A stretch of 64,000 bases of DNA. Origin: Paracoccus alcaliphilus (GTDB taxonomy: Bacteria; Pseudomonadota; Alphaproteobacteria; Rhodobacterales; Rhodobacteraceae). The notes beneath the pieces are model-generated. The model saw only the letters and a program-made list of their open reading frames with translations, was not told the origin of the DNA and ran no database searches. The DNA is taken from NCBI RefSeq assembly GCF_028553725.1, contig NZ_CP067124.1, positions 1,870,001 to 1,934,000 on the forward strand, written 5' to 3'. The position numbers and the translations under genes are program-made. Positions 37,042 through 46,507 of the stretch are shown in pieces (the first letter of the stretch is position 1; each line of letters opens with the position of its first letter).

Positions 37042-37353
37042 TCATGAACCGTCAGAAATCTTTCGGCGCAGACGCAGGGTGATGACCTCGCTGCCGCGCA
37101 TGTCGCGAGAGCGGTTGATGCGGGCCCGGCCGAAGGGTGGTACGGCCAGAGTTTCCCCGGCGGCAAGGGCCGCGCCAAGCTGATCGAGGGTCGCCTCGAT
37201 GATGGGGCGCACCTCGGATTTCTTGGCTCCGGTGGCGGCCACCACCCGATCGACGAAATCGCGTTTCTGAACAACCTGGGCCGGGCGCGGATCCTCGGGC
37301 AACTCCCGGCTGAGTGATCGCCGTCCTGATCCGGAACCAATCTGGGCAGACAT
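37042..37353 (-). CDS. HU-family DNA-binding protein
   Basis: A 103-residue histone-like protein. The helical dimerisation part is QKRDFVDRVVAATGAKKSEVR, then PIIEATLDQLGAALAAGETL. The beta-arm start LAVPPFGRARINRSRDMRG follows, but the arm is short compared with classical HU and lacks the usual RNP-proline tip. An N-terminal extension of about 28 residues precedes the fold. It lies 170 bases after lon on the same strand, a frequent lon-HU arrangement in proteobacteria. Confidence 0.85.
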   Translation of the reverse strand: MSAQIGSGSGRRSLSRELPEDPRPAQVVQKRDFVDRVVAATGAKKSEVRPIIEATLDQLGAALAAGETLAVPPFGRARINRSRDMRGSEVITLRLRRKISDGS

Positions 37354-37523
37354 CTGAACCTCCTAATCAGAACTACGTGATCAGGTTGGCTTAAAACATG
37401 ACGTTACGTCAATATTATTCGACAGGATACAAAAGAAAGCCGGGCCGGAAAAATCCGGTCCGGCAATGATTTCGTGCAAGCTGACGTTGAGCTGTCAGGG
37501 CCGCAATGGCCCCGACATTTGCG

Positions 37524-39941
37524 TCAATGGGCCACCGCGCCGCTGGATCCGCGGCTGTCGCGCTGGCTGGCGAGGCGCGCGGCCTCGGCGGCTTCTTCGG
37601 CGGCCTCGTCCCATTCGACCGGGTCCGGCATGCGGGTCAGCGCGTGTTTCAGCACCTCGCGGACATTGCTGACCGGAATGATCGTCAGCCCGGTCTTCAC
37701 ATTGTCCGGGATCTCGACCAGATCCTTTTCGTTATCGGCCGGGATCAGCACCGTCTTGATGCCGCCGCGCAAGGCCGCCAGCAGCTTTTCCTTCAGGCCG
37801 CCAATGGCCAGCACATTGCCGCGCAGCGTGACCTCGCCGGTCATGGCGACGTCCTTGCGAACCGGGATGCCGGTCATCACCGACACGACCGAAGTGACCA
37901 TCGCGATCCCCGCCGAGGGGCCATCCTTGGGCGTGGCGCCTTCGGGAACGTGGACATGGATGTCGCGCTTGTCGAATTCCGGCGGCTTGACCCCGATCTC
38001 GGGCGAGATCGAGCGCACGAAGCTGGAAGCCGCGTCGATCGATTCCTTCATAACCTCGCCCAGCTTGCCGGTGGTTTTCATCCGGCCCTTGCCCGGCAGG
38101 CGCAGCGCCTCGATCTGCAACAGATCGCCGCCGACCGACGTCCATGCCAGCCCGGTGACCACCCCGACCTGATCGTCCTTCTCGGCCAGACCATAGCGGA
38201 AGCGGCGCACGCCCAGATAATCCTCGGCCTTCTGCGCATCCACCGTCACGGATTTCACCTGACCCTTCAGGATCTCGGTCACGGCCTTGCGGGCCAGCTT
38301 GGCGATCTCACGCTCCAGCGACCGCACGCCCGCCTCGCGGGTGTAATAGCGGATCACATGGGTCAGCGCCTCGTCCGAGACCTCGAACTCGCCCTTGCGC
38401 AAGCCGTTCGCCTTGATCTGCTTGGGCAGCAGGTGCTGGCGCGCGATCTCGCGCTTTTCGTCCTCGGTATAGCCCGCCAGCGGGATGATCTCCATCCGGT
38501 CCAGCAGCGGCCCCGGCATGTTATAGCTGTTGGCCGTGGTCACGAACATCACGTTCGACAGGTCGTATTCCACCTCCAGATAGTGGTCCACGAAGGTCGA
38601 GTTCTGTTCGGGGTCCAGCACCTCAAGCATCGCACTGGCTGGATCGCCGCGGAAGTCCTGACCCATCTTGTCGATCTCATCCAGCAGGATCAGCGGGTTC
38701 GTCGTCTTGGCCTTCTTCAGCGCCTGAATGATCTTGCCGGGCATCGAGCCGATATAGGTCCGGCGGTGGCCGCGGATCTCGCTTTCATCACGCACGCCGC
38801 CAAGGCTGATGCGGATGAATTCGCGCCCCGTGGCCTTGGCGACCGAGCGTCCCAGCGAGGTCTTGCCCACGCCCGGAGGGCCGACGAGGCACAGGATCGG
38901 GCCTTTCAGCTTCTGGCTGCGCGACTGCACGGCCAGATATTCGACGATCCGTTCCTTGACCTTTTCCAGCCCGTAATGGTCGGCGTCCAGCACCTTCTCG
39001 GCGGCGACCAGATCCTTGCGGGTGCGCGATTTCACGCCCCAGGGCAGCGCCAGCAGCCAGTCCAGATAGTTGCGGCTGACAGTGGCCTCGGCCGACATCG
39101 GCGACATGGATTTCAGCTTCTTCAGCTCGGATTCGGCCTTTTCGCGGGCTTCCTTGCTGAATTTGGTCGCGGCGATCTTTTCCTCAAGCTCGGCGATCTC
39201 GTTCTGGCCGTCCTCGCCATCGCCCAACTCCTTCTGAATGGCCTTCATCTGCTCATTCAGGTAATATTCGCGCTGCGTCTTTTCCATCTGGGTCTTGACG
39301 CGCGACTTGATCTTCTTCTCGACCTGAAGGACCGACATCTCGCCCTGCATATGGGCATAGATCTTTTCCAGACGCGCGGCCACGTCCAGCGTTTCCAGCA
39401 GGTCCTGCTTCTTGTCCAGATCGATGCCCATATGGCCCGCGACCAGATCGGCCAGCTTGGCGGGCTCGTCGGCCTCGGCCACGGCGGTCACGACCTCTTC
39501 GGGGATGTTCTTGCGAACCTTGACGTAACGCTCGAACTCTTCGGCGACGGTGCGCACCAGTGCGGTCTGGGTCGCCTCATCGCCGGGGGTTTCCTCCAGC
39601 GCGATGGCGGCGGCCTCGAAATGGTCATCATTGGCGACGAATTCGGTGATCTGCACCCGTTCGCGCCCCTCGACCAGCACCTTGACGGTGCCATCGGGCA
39701 GCTTCAGCAGTTGCAGCACATTGGCCAGAGCGCCGGTGCGATAGATCCCATCCTCGACCGGTTCATCGACAGAGGCATCCTTTTGCGCCGCCAGCAGAAT
39801 CGGGCGGTCGGCATCCATCACGGCTTCAAGGGCGCGAACCGATTTCTCGCGTCCGACGAACAGCGGCACGATCATATGCGGAAAGACCACGATGTCCCGC
39901 AAAGGCAACACCGGATAGGTCTGAGAAGCGAAATCGTTCAT
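37524..39941 (-). CDS. lon: ATP-dependent Lon protease
   Basis: An 805-residue LonA. The N-terminal substrate-binding domain starts [20 protein letters not shown]. The AAA module has Walker A GPPGVGKT at 354-361 and Walker B region [12 protein letters not shown]. The protease domain has the catalytic Ser in [11 protein letters not shown] and the catalytic Lys in [10 protein letters not shown]. It degrades damaged and regulatory proteins in the cytoplasm. It probably belongs to the heat-shock set served by rpoH, though I identified no sigma-32 promoter in its 166-bp leader. Confidence 0.97.
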   Translation of the reverse strand: MNDFASQTYPVLPLRDIVVFPHMIVPLFVGREKSVRALEAVMDADRPILLAAQKDASVDEPVEDGIYRTGALANVLQLLKLPDGTVKVLVEGRERVQITEFVANDDHFEAAAIALEETPGDEATQTALVRTVAEEFERYVKVRKNIPEEVVTAVAEADEPAKLADLVAGHMGIDLDKKQDLLETLDVAARLEKIYAHMQGEMSVLQVEKKIKSRVKTQMEKTQREYYLNEQMKAIQKELGDGEDGQNEIAELEEKIAATKFSKEAREKAESELKKLKSMSPMSAEATVSRNYLDWLLALPWGVKSRTRKDLVAAEKVLDADHYGLEKVKERIVEYLAVQSRSQKLKGPILCLVGPPGVGKTSLGRSVAKATGREFIRISLGGVRDESEIRGHRRTYIGSMPGKIIQALKKAKTTNPLILLDEIDKMGQDFRGDPASAMLEVLDPEQNSTFVDHYLEVEYDLSNVMFVTTANSYNMPGPLLDRMEIIPLAGYTEDEKREIARQHLLPKQIKANGLRKGEFEVSDEALTHVIRYYTREAGVRSLEREIAKLARKAVTEILKGQVKSVTVDAQKAEDYLGVRRFRYGLAEKDDQVGVVTGLAWTSVGGDLLQIEALRLPGKGRMKTTGKLGEVMKESIDAASSFVRSISPEIGVKPPEFDKRDIHVHVPEGATPKDGPSAGIAMVTSVVSVMTGIPVRKDVAMTGEVTLRGNVLAIGGLKEKLLAALRGGIKTVLIPADNEKDLVEIPDNVKTGLTIIPVSNVREVLKHALTRMPDPVEWDEAAEEAAEAARLASQRDSRGSSGAVAH

Positions 39942-40107
39942 GTCTTGCGTTCCTTTCCTGCCCGAAGCCGCGGCCCCGTCATTGGCGACGCACGGCCCCT
40001 GCGTCCGGACAATCTAGGGGCAGAGCGGGGACCATTCAATATGACGGAAACGATACAACATATTTTGCGGTATTTTCGCCCGACCCCCACCGGTGCGATT
40101 CGCAGGG

Positions 40108-41469
40108 TCATCGCGGGATCACGATTTCCGCCCGCAGCCCGCCCAGACGCGGGCCACGCCCCAGCCGCAGCTGGCCGCCATGCGCCCGCGCCACATCCGC
40201 CGCAATCGCCAGCCCCAGCCCGGTGCCCTGACCGCTGCTGCGCCCGCGCGCCGGGTCCAGCCGGGTAAAGGGACGCATCGCCGCATCCAGGCTGTCCTCG
40301 GGGATTCCCGGCCCGTCATCCTCGACCCCGATGCGCAGGCTGCGCGGCCCCAGCGTCGCGTCGATCTCGGCCAGATTGCCATAGCGCACGGCATTGCCGA
40401 CCAGATTGTCCAGCGCCCGGCGCATCATGTCGGGGCGGAAGGTGGCGCGATCCGCCGCAACGCCCTGAAAGCGGACCAGCCGCACCTGCTGACCCGCGCG
40501 CTGTGCATCGACCACGATGGCGTCAAGGAACGCCTGCACATTGGTCTCCTCGGCGGGGCTGTCGCGGGCCTCGTCGCGGGCATAATCCAGAAACCCGTCC
40601 ACCATCCGGTTCATCTCGGCAATGTCCTCCTCCATGGCCGAGATCTCTTCGGCGGCGGGGGGCATGTCGGGCGACATCATCGACAGGCCAAGGCGCAACC
40701 GGGTCAGGGGCGTGCGCAGATCGTGGCTGATCCCCGACATCATCACCTTGCGCTGTTCGTTCTGACGCTCCAGCCGGTTGCGCATGTCAAGGAATGCGGT
40801 GCCGGCGCTGCGCACCTCGATCGCACCCGAAGGCCGATAGGGCACGATCCGGCCCTTGCCATATTCCTCGGCAGCATGGGACAGGCGACGGATCGGCCGC
40901 AGCTGGTTGCGCAGAAAGATCGTGGCGATCCCGGTCATCAGCAGCGATGTGAACACCATCAGCACCAGCAACTGATGCGGGTTCGAGGCACTGACCCGGC
41001 GCCGGTCGAACTCCAGCGAATAGGGGCCGAAGCGTTCCTGCAACACCACCACCACGCGCTTGTCGTCAGAGGCAAGGTCGATGGCGGCCACCCCCGGCAC
41101 CTCGTCGCGCAGGACCTCCATCACGACGCGGCCCGAAAAATCATAGAACAGCCGCTGGTCGCCGCCCGTCGCCCGGGCCGGAATGCGCAGCGTCAGCCCC
41201 AGCGGCGCGGCGACGCTTTCCCCGGCCAGCAATGCGGTGGCGGCATCATCGGCCCGGTCAATCCGGCGCACCACGAAGGCCAGTTCGCGCGCCATCGAGG
41301 ATGTCATCTGCCGCGTCACCCCCTCGAAATGGCGTTGCAGGAACATGATCGAGACGACCAACGTCACCACCACCACCGGCAGAAACAGGATCAGCGCCGC
41401 CCGGCCATACAGCCCGCGCGGAACGATGCGTTTCGACCAGCCCTGTTCGTTGACGCTTGCCATGGTCAT
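40108..41469 (-). CDS. Sensor histidine kinase, EnvZ-like
   Basis: A 453-residue inner-membrane kinase. Transmembrane helices near residues 25-45 and 160-182 enclose a periplasmic sensor of about 115 residues. A HAMP linker follows. The HisKA box is MSGISHDLRTPLTRLRLGLS, the N box NLVGNAVRYGN, and G boxes DDGPGIPED and [11 protein letters not shown]. It phosphorylates an OmpR-type regulator that is not in this window. ATGs at 41469 and 41463 are both possible. Divergent from the MBL gene. Confidence 0.88.
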   Translation of the reverse strand: MTMASVNEQGWSKRIVPRGLYGRAALILFLPVVVVTLVVSIMFLQRHFEGVTRQMTSSMARELAFVVRRIDRADDAATALLAGESVAAPLGLTLRIPARATGGDQRLFYDFSGRVVMEVLRDEVPGVAAIDLASDDKRVVVVLQERFGPYSLEFDRRRVSASNPHQLLVLMVFTSLLMTGIATIFLRNQLRPIRRLSHAAEEYGKGRIVPYRPSGAIEVRSAGTAFLDMRNRLERQNEQRKVMMSGISHDLRTPLTRLRLGLSMMSPDMPPAAEEISAMEEDIAEMNRMVDGFLDYARDEARDSPAEETNVQAFLDAIVVDAQRAGQQVRLVRFQGVAADRATFRPDMMRRALDNLVGNAVRYGNLAEIDATLGPRSLRIGVEDDGPGIPEDSLDAAMRPFTRLDPARGRSSGQGTGLGLAIAADVARAHGGQLRLGRGPRLGGLRAEIVIPR

Positions 41470-41523
41470 CCTGCCTGCCTCTGTCTAGGCTAGCCGCTGT
41501 GATCCCGCCGCGAAAGACCTGCC

Positions 41524-42375
41524 ATGCACCAGCCGCTGACCATTCTTGCGCCCAACCCCTCGCCGCTGACCGGGCCGGGCACCAACACCTTCCTGCTGGG
41601 CCGCCGCCATATCGCCGTCATCGACCCCGGTCCCGACGATCCCGGCCACCGCGCCGCGATTCTGGAGGCCGCGGCCGGGCGCATCACCCATATCCTCGTG
41701 ACCCATGCGCATCTGGACCACAGCGAAGGCGCCGCCGCCCTGTCACGCGCGACAGGGGCGCCGGTGCTGGCCTTCGGCGATGCGCTTGCCGGACGCTCGG
41801 CCCTGATGCAGCGCATGGCGGCCGAAGGGCTGGTCGGTGGCGGCGAGGGTCTGGACCACAGCTTCACCCCCGACCAGATCCTCGACGATGGCGCGGTGGT
41901 CGAGACCCCCGACTGGACCATCCGCGCGATCCACACGCCGGGCCATGCCGCCAACCACCTCAGCTTCGCCTTCGAGGACATGCTGTTCTGCGGCGATATC
42001 GTGCTGGGCTGGTCCTCGACGCTGATCTCGCCGCCCGACGGTGATCTGGGCGACTATTTCCGCAGCCTCGACCGGATCGCGACGCTGGCGCCCACGCGGC
42101 TGCTGCCCGCCCACGGCCAGCCCGTCGAGGCCCCCGCCGCCCGCCTGACCGAGCTGGCCCGCCACCGCCGCGAACGCACCGCGCAGATCCTGACGCAGCT
42201 GCGCCAAGGCCCGGCCGATGCACCCACGCTGGCCGCCCGAATCTATGACGTGCCCGCCGCCCAGTTGCCTGCCGCAACCCGCAACGTGCTGGCGCATCTG
42301 CTGGCGCTGTCGGCGCTTGGCGCGGTCGATCCCGAGGGCGAACCCTCCGCCCGCACAAGATTTTCGCTTGCCTGA
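41524..42375 (+). CDS. Metallo-beta-lactamase-fold hydrolase (LACTB2-like)
   Basis: A 283-residue protein. Metal motif THAHLDHSEG (HxHxDH), a later His in HTPGHAANHLSF, Asp in LFCGDIVLGW and His in LLPAHGQPV complete the dinuclear zinc site. The C-terminal winged-helix-like region (about 215-275) is typical of the LACTB2 group, which in eukaryotes is an endoribonuclease. Substrate here unknown. Confidence 0.87.
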   Translation: MHQPLTILAPNPSPLTGPGTNTFLLGRRHIAVIDPGPDDPGHRAAILEAAAGRITHILVTHAHLDHSEGAAALSRATGAPVLAFGDALAGRSALMQRMAAEGLVGGGEGLDHSFTPDQILDDGAVVETPDWTIRAIHTPGHAANHLSFAFEDMLFCGDIVLGWSSTLISPPDGDLGDYFRSLDRIATLAPTRLLPAHGQPVEAPAARLTELARHRRERTAQILTQLRQGPADAPTLAARIYDVPAAQLPAATRNVLAHLLALSALGAVDPEGEPSARTRFSLA

Positions 42376-42434
42376 AGATTTTGTCACAAAGGCTCTGGAC
42401 GCCCCCTGAACAGGTTGCTATATCGCCCCCGTGT

Positions 42435-42509
42435 TCCGGCGTAGCTCAGCGGTAGAGCAGTTGACTGTTAATCAATTGGTCGTAGGTTCGATCCCTACCG
42501 CCGGAGCCA
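42435..42509 (+). tRNA. tRNA-Asn (GTT)
   Basis: 75 bases with CCA. Acceptor TCCGGCG pairs with CGCCGGA, D arm AGCTCAGCGGTAGAGC, anticodon loop with GTT, T arm TAGGTTCGATCCCTA. Followed by a terminator hairpin and, 68 bases later, the IS630 copy that opens the second accessory region; tRNA-Asn is a likely old attachment site. Confidence 0.95.
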
Positions 42510-42517
42510 AATTAAAC

Positions 42518-42553
42518 AAGGGCTTAGCTAGAAATAGCTGAACCCTTTTTCGT
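42518..42553 (+). terminator. Terminator after tRNA-Asn
   Basis: AGGGCTTAGCTA-GAAA-TAGCTGAACCCT forms a long stem with one mismatch and one wobble pair, followed by TTTTT. Confidence 0.75.
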
Positions 42554-42592
42554 TGCGGGGGCACATTCCCGTTGCGCTAAAGCATTTCTGTT

Positions 42593-43117
42593 TTAACCTG
42601 CGACATATCCTGCGGCCTTGAAGTAGTTCCAACATTCGCCGGGATCGAAGAGATCACAGACTTCGCCGATGGCCTTGAAGACGTCGGTAAATGTTCTTGC
42701 CCCGATCCTGCGCAGGTGCGCCTTGAGTTTTGCGAATGCCATTTCGATGGGGTTCAGGTCCGGCGAATATGGCGGCAGATAGAGAAACCAGCAGCGATGG
42801 GCACGCAGAGCCTCAGCAGCCTGCTTGTTGTGGTGGGTGGCAAGGTTGTCGAGGATCACCACGGTTCCCGGCTCGATCTCCGGGATCAGGACCTCGCGAA
42901 CCCAGGCTGCGAAGGCGGGGCCGTCCATTGCGCCCCGGATGCACCAGGGCGCAATCAGGGCATCCGGTGTGAGCCCGGCGATCAGGGTCTGTGTTCCCCA
43001 GCTGCCGAAGGGCGCATCCATGGTCAGGCGTGTGCCGCGCAGGGCACGTCCCCGCAGGCGGGTGAGGTTGGTCTTCACTGAGGTCTCGTCTATGAAAACC
43101 ACGCGTTCCGGCCGATC
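42593..43117 (-). pseudogene. IS630 OrfB, 3' part after the IS5 insertion (copy C)
   Basis: Retains FIDETSVKTNL, VVILDNLATHHNK and PYSPDLNPIE, but the N-terminal codons that link it to orfA lie beyond the inserted element at 44172-44260. The transposase of this copy is therefore disrupted. Confidence 0.88.
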
Positions 43118-44171
43118 GGCGTTGTTGCAGAAGTCAGTGTGTGAGCGCAGTTTTCCCTTTCCGCGTTGAGTTCATGCCACGCGTTTGATCTCGGCGGATC
43201 CGAGGGCATTGAAGCGGTTCATGAGGGCGATGCGGATATGGATTTCGGCGGTCTGGCGGTCCGGGTCTCGTGATGAGATGCGTTCACCGAAGGCCTTGAG
43301 GCAGCGCATCCTTGCCTCGATCCTGCTTCGGACGTGATAACCTGACCAGCGCTTCCATATGGCCCTGCCCAAGCGCTGGGTTGCCCGGAGGATCTCGTTG
43401 CGCGCCCTGGCTGCGGGGCAATCCTCCTTCCAGAGACGGCCATTCCTCCGGATCGGGATGATAGCGGTGCCGCCTCGATCCAGGATCGCGGTGTGGCAGC
43501 GTCGGGTGTCAAAGGCACCGTCGCCGGTGACGGTGCCGATCTGTTCATCCTCTGGGATCTGGTTGAGCAGGTCGGGCAGAACAGGGCTGTCGCCTTCACG
43601 GCTTGAGGTGAATTCGACGGCGCGGATGTCACCTGTAGCCGTGTCCATCGCCAGATGAACCTTACGATATTGGCGTCGGCGATGCGGGCCATGCTTGCGG
43701 GCAAGCCATTCCCCATCACCAAGAAACTTGATCCCGGTGCTGTCCACCAGCAGGTTCAGCGGCCCCGGCGCACGGCGGCTCGTGATCTGAACCGTGATGC
43801 GCTTCTGCCTGCGGCTCAGGGTCGAGAAATCGGGCACCCGCCAGTCGAGCCCGGCCATCGAAAGGATGCTCGCCACCATCCCTGTCGTTTGCCGCAGAGG
43901 CAGGCCGAACAGAACCTTCACCATCAAGCAGAACTGGATCGCGGCATCAGAGAAGACCGGCGGCCGACCATTGCATCCGGATTTGGGTGCGCGCCAAACC
44001 ATGTCCTTGTCCAGCCAGATCAGAAGGGACCCGCGCCGCTTCAAGGCATCGTTGTAGGACTTCCAGTTCATCGTGCGGTAGCGGGTCGGCTCAGGCTTGC
44101 TCATACTCGCCCCTTAGCCCACTGGATTCGCAGTGTGAATCCCTCAGAAAACGGAGTTCTGCAACAACGCC
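43118..44171 (-). mobile_element. IS5-family (IS903-like) element, copy 2, with 9-bp target duplication
   Basis: Inverted ends GGCGTTGTTGCAGAA and its complement TTCTGCAACAACGCC bound 1,054 bp. The flanking CGGCCGATC at 43109-43117 is repeated exactly at 44172-44180, and intact IS630 copies have it once. The 9-bp duplication is typical of IS903-type IS5 elements and shows a simple, recent insertion. Confidence 0.95.
43172..44104 (-). CDS. IS5-family transposase, copy 2
   Basis: A 310-residue DDE transposase with intact motifs: LNLLVDSTGIKFLGDGEW, GTVTGDGAFDTRRCHTAI and SGYHVRSRIEARMRCLKAFG. Conserved positions altered in the 35077 copy are normal here, so this copy is the better candidate for an active transposase. 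Confidence 0.92.
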   Translation of the reverse strand: MSKPEPTRYRTMNWKSYNDALKRRGSLLIWLDKDMVWRAPKSGCNGRPPVFSDAAIQFCLMVKVLFGLPLRQTTGMVASILSMAGLDWRVPDFSTLSRRQKRITVQITSRRAPGPLNLLVDSTGIKFLGDGEWLARKHGPHRRRQYRKVHLAMDTATGDIRAVEFTSSREGDSPVLPDLLNQIPEDEQIGTVTGDGAFDTRRCHTAILDRGGTAIIPIRRNGRLWKEDCPAARARNEILRATQRLGRAIWKRWSGYHVRSRIEARMRCLKAFGERISSRDPDRQTAEIHIRIALMNRFNALGSAEIKRVA

Positions 44172-44227
44172 CGGCCGATCCGCGATGGCTGGCAAGCGAT
44201 GCTCGAACCAGTCGGTTCGCCGCTGTC

Positions 44228-44614
44228 TTACCCTGGCACCACGGCGTTCGGCGGCCACCAGCGACTTTTTTTATAGGTGAACCCAAGCCGCGACAGCAGA
44301 CTGGCAATGGACGAGTGATGGACACGAACGCCTTCCGCTGCGATCAGCGCGTCCCTGAGTTCGAACAGCGTGATGTCGGGATCCTGTGCGAGCAGTTCCT
44401 CAAAAAAGGCCCGGTGCGGGGCAAGCTTTCCATGCCCTTTGGGACGTCCCTGGGGCAATGGTTCGGCATGCCCCCTGGTCCTGATCGCCCGGCCCCAACG
44501 TGCTCCGGTCGCCGGCGAGAGTTTCAGCCGCAGCGCCGCCGCCCGACCGCTTAAACCCTCCTCGATATATCGCTGAAACCGCGTCCGGAGCGCCGACGGC
44601 AATGGTGCTGACAT
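44228..44614 (-). CDS. IS630 transposase, OrfA (copy C)
   Basis: 128 residues, essentially identical to the OrfA of copies A and B, and it retains the A7-G slippery site (T7 on the plus strand). Without an intact orfB in this copy it can yield only OrfA or a truncated fusion. Confidence 0.87.
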   Translation of the reverse strand: MSAPLPSALRTRFQRYIEEGLSGRAAALRLKLSPATGARWGRAIRTRGHAEPLPQGRPKGHGKLAPHRAFFEELLAQDPDITLFELRDALIAAEGVRVHHSSIASLLSRLGFTYKKSRWWPPNAVVPG

Positions 44615-44698
44615 GATCCATCCTCCCAGACAGAAGGGAATCACGATCCGCGCTGCGACGGAACCCCAAACGATTCAGGGTTCAGTAGAAATGCTTTA

Positions 44699-44992
44699 GG
44701 CGGCTCTTTCCCGCTGCCATTTCGAGTTGTAGCGCCTCTGAGGCTCGGGGTTGTAGCCGCGCATATAGTCAGCCGCCCATTCGTGATAGGCTTCCGTCCT
44801 GAGCCGTTCACGCTCGCACCGCAGGCACATTTTGCTGGACGTGTAGCGCTCATCAACGTGACCATACTTGCAGGGTTCGCCGGTAGAGTAGCGTTTCACC
44901 CCTTGGCTGATCGCATGTGCCCGGCTGATCTTCGGCCCGTCATAGCAGGTCACGGGCGGATCGCAGACGGCAACCTTATACTTAACACCCAT
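44699..44992 (-). pseudogene. HNH/zinc-type phage protein, 3' end cut by IS630-C
   Basis: 98 codons: KISRAHAISQGVKRYSTGEP followed by CKYGHVDERYTSSKMCLRCE, a C-x2-H...C-x2-C zinc-like motif seen at the N-terminus of many phage HNH endonucleases. The frame then continues helical until the IS630 end, which supplies the TAA. The nuclease domain, if there was one, is lost. Its ATG touches the stop of the portal fragment. Confidence 0.7.
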
Positions 44993-45510
44993 CAGAATGC
45001 CCCATCATCGCGACCCCAGTTCACCAGCCGCAGCGCAGCATCAGGATCAATCCCGGCTTCCTTCGCCTGTGCCAGCCCTTGAATCAGCGTTGCCATCGCG
45101 CGGGCACGACCTGACACGTCATAAGCCTGCACAGGCCGCATAACGTCGATTTCGATCTTGCCGCCCAGCTTCTCACTGGCTTCCTCGGCCATCAGCATTG
45201 CCATCGGCTGAAGCGTCTAGCCAGCCAGATGCCGCTGCACCTCGCGCACCATCGGTCCGGTCGTCGCCGCATCAAAACCGCCCGGTAGGATGCCGAACGC
45301 GGTCAGGACACTCTCACGCGATGCCTTCCAATTCTGGGTTGCCATAGAGGCTTCGAGATTCGGGGTCAGCCCCTGCGGCCTCCAGTCGCCATTGGGGACA
45401 ACAACGCCGCGGTGATCACCCCAGTAAGCAACAGCGCATCTGACGTTTCTACCCCCCACAAGCCCACTGATTTTATCCGATAAATCAGCTCCCGTAAGAA
45501 ATTCACTCAT
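44992..45510 (-). pseudogene. Chimera: PLD-like N-terminus joined to phage portal C-terminus, with amber codon
   Basis: The ATG at 45510 overlaps the WYL stop (ATGA). The first 33 or so residues, MSEFLTGADLSDKISGLVGG then NVRCAVAYWGD, look like the start of a phospholipase-D-type protein. From about residue 40 the frame becomes HK97-type portal: NLEASMATQNWKASRESVLT, FDAATTGPMVREVQRHLAG, a TAG at 45217-45219 (where portals have Trp), then TLQPMAMLMAEEASEKLGGK to the stop at 44992. A deletion evidently fused a host gene start to a prophage remnant. Confidence 0.75.
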
Positions 45511-46460
45511 TTACTCTCATTCTGTCCATGATGTCGAACCTCCGCCTTATCCCCCCACCTTGCCAGATACCACTCCATCTCCTGCCGCCCTCCGGCGCGG
45601 AAGCGCACCATCAATGAGCCGTCCTCCAGCCTCTCCATCTCCTGCTTCGGATGGAACTGATATGTCGCGGCCTCCTCGGCTACTTCCGGCAGGAACCGCC
45701 ATTCGACGTCGAATGGCTCTTCCCGCCAGATACCGAAGCTTTCCGCCAGCCAGTCCTGCAGATCGAAATCCTCGGGTCGTTCATAGGCATCCTGATCAAG
45801 CACGATCCGTTCAAAACCGGCCAATGCGAACAGACGCAGGTCGTCCTGATATTCGCTCCAGGCCAGAAGATATTGCCGCCCGTCGCCGAACAGCAATGCG
45901 ATCGGACCAAGACGAGTATTGCGCGACAGTTTCCCCGAGCCGCGCGCGCGGTGGTCGGCGCTGATCATCTGCCCGGCAAGGATCGCCTCGCGCAAGGCCG
46001 ACAGGATTTCCGGCGCGATACGCTCGCGCGGGCCGGGGCGGAAGGCGACGCCGTCGGCCATCAGTTGCGCCTCGAGGTCGGGGGCCAGGCGGTTGCGACG
46101 CGGGCCGGTCAGTTGCGCCTGGACCTTGGCGATCAGTCGCTCCAGCACATCCGCCGTGCCCAGATCGCCCTCGCGCCGGACCAGCGCCAATGCCCGATGC
46201 GCGGCGGCCAGTTCGTCCAGTGTCACCTCTTCCATCCGCCCCAGCGTGCCCGGCGGAAAGCGCCAGCGTTTCTGGCCGCGTTCCTCGATCACCTCGTCCA
46301 GTTGCGGATAGACGTTCATCACGGCGTCGCGCATCCGTTCGGCCGTGCGGCGGCTGACGGCGAATTCCGACCCGATTTCGGCCAGCGACACCCCTTCGGC
46401 GGATCGCTGCATCATCAGCGCCAGCCGCAGAAGATCCTCGTGCCGACCGTATCGTGTCAT
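45507..46460 (-). CDS. WYL-domain transcriptional regulator
   Basis: A 317-residue protein: an N-terminal helix-turn-helix (MTRYGRHEDLLRLALMMQRS, GVSLAEIGSEFAVSRRTAER) and a C-terminal WYL module (about 145-315) with GPIALLFGDGRQYLLAWSEY and DLRLFALAGFERIVLDQDAY. WYL domains sense ligands such as nucleic acids and often control defence genes. ATG 46460 is preferred (GGGGG upstream); a TTG at 46511 overlapping the AAA stop is possible. It lies between the AAA gene and the PLD-like start in one direction, with a 4-bp overlap to the latter. Confidence 0.85.
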   Translation of the reverse strand: MTRYGRHEDLLRLALMMQRSAEGVSLAEIGSEFAVSRRTAERMRDAVMNVYPQLDEVIEERGQKRWRFPPGTLGRMEEVTLDELAAAHRALALVRREGDLGTADVLERLIAKVQAQLTGPRRNRLAPDLEAQLMADGVAFRPGPRERIAPEILSALREAILAGQMISADHRARGSGKLSRNTRLGPIALLFGDGRQYLLAWSEYQDDLRLFALAGFERIVLDQDAYERPEDFDLQDWLAESFGIWREEPFDVEWRFLPEVAEEAATYQFHPKQEMERLEDGSLMVRFRAGGRQEMEWYLARWGDKAEVRHHGQNESK

Positions 46461-46507
46461 CGCCGCCCCCTGCTTTTTTAGCAGCTTGGCCCGAGGGTTG
46501 CGGGGCG

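Larger units (their letters stand above)
42578..44698 (-). mobile_element. IS630-family insertion sequence, copy C, split by an IS5-type element
   Basis: Same IS630 as copies A and B in the opposite orientation, with TA borders at 42578 and 44697. An IS5-type element (43118-44171) is inserted in orfB; without it and one copy of the 9-bp duplication the element returns to about 1.06 kb. Its right end truncates an HNH-type phage gene and supplies that gene's stop. Confidence 0.92.

Noticed and set aside
37506..40268. A 920-codon plus-strand open frame across lon
   Set aside because: It is the antisense of lon in GC-rich DNA. The translation is low-complexity (His/Gln/Arg/Asp-rich) with no domain, and the minus strand encodes a textbook Lon.
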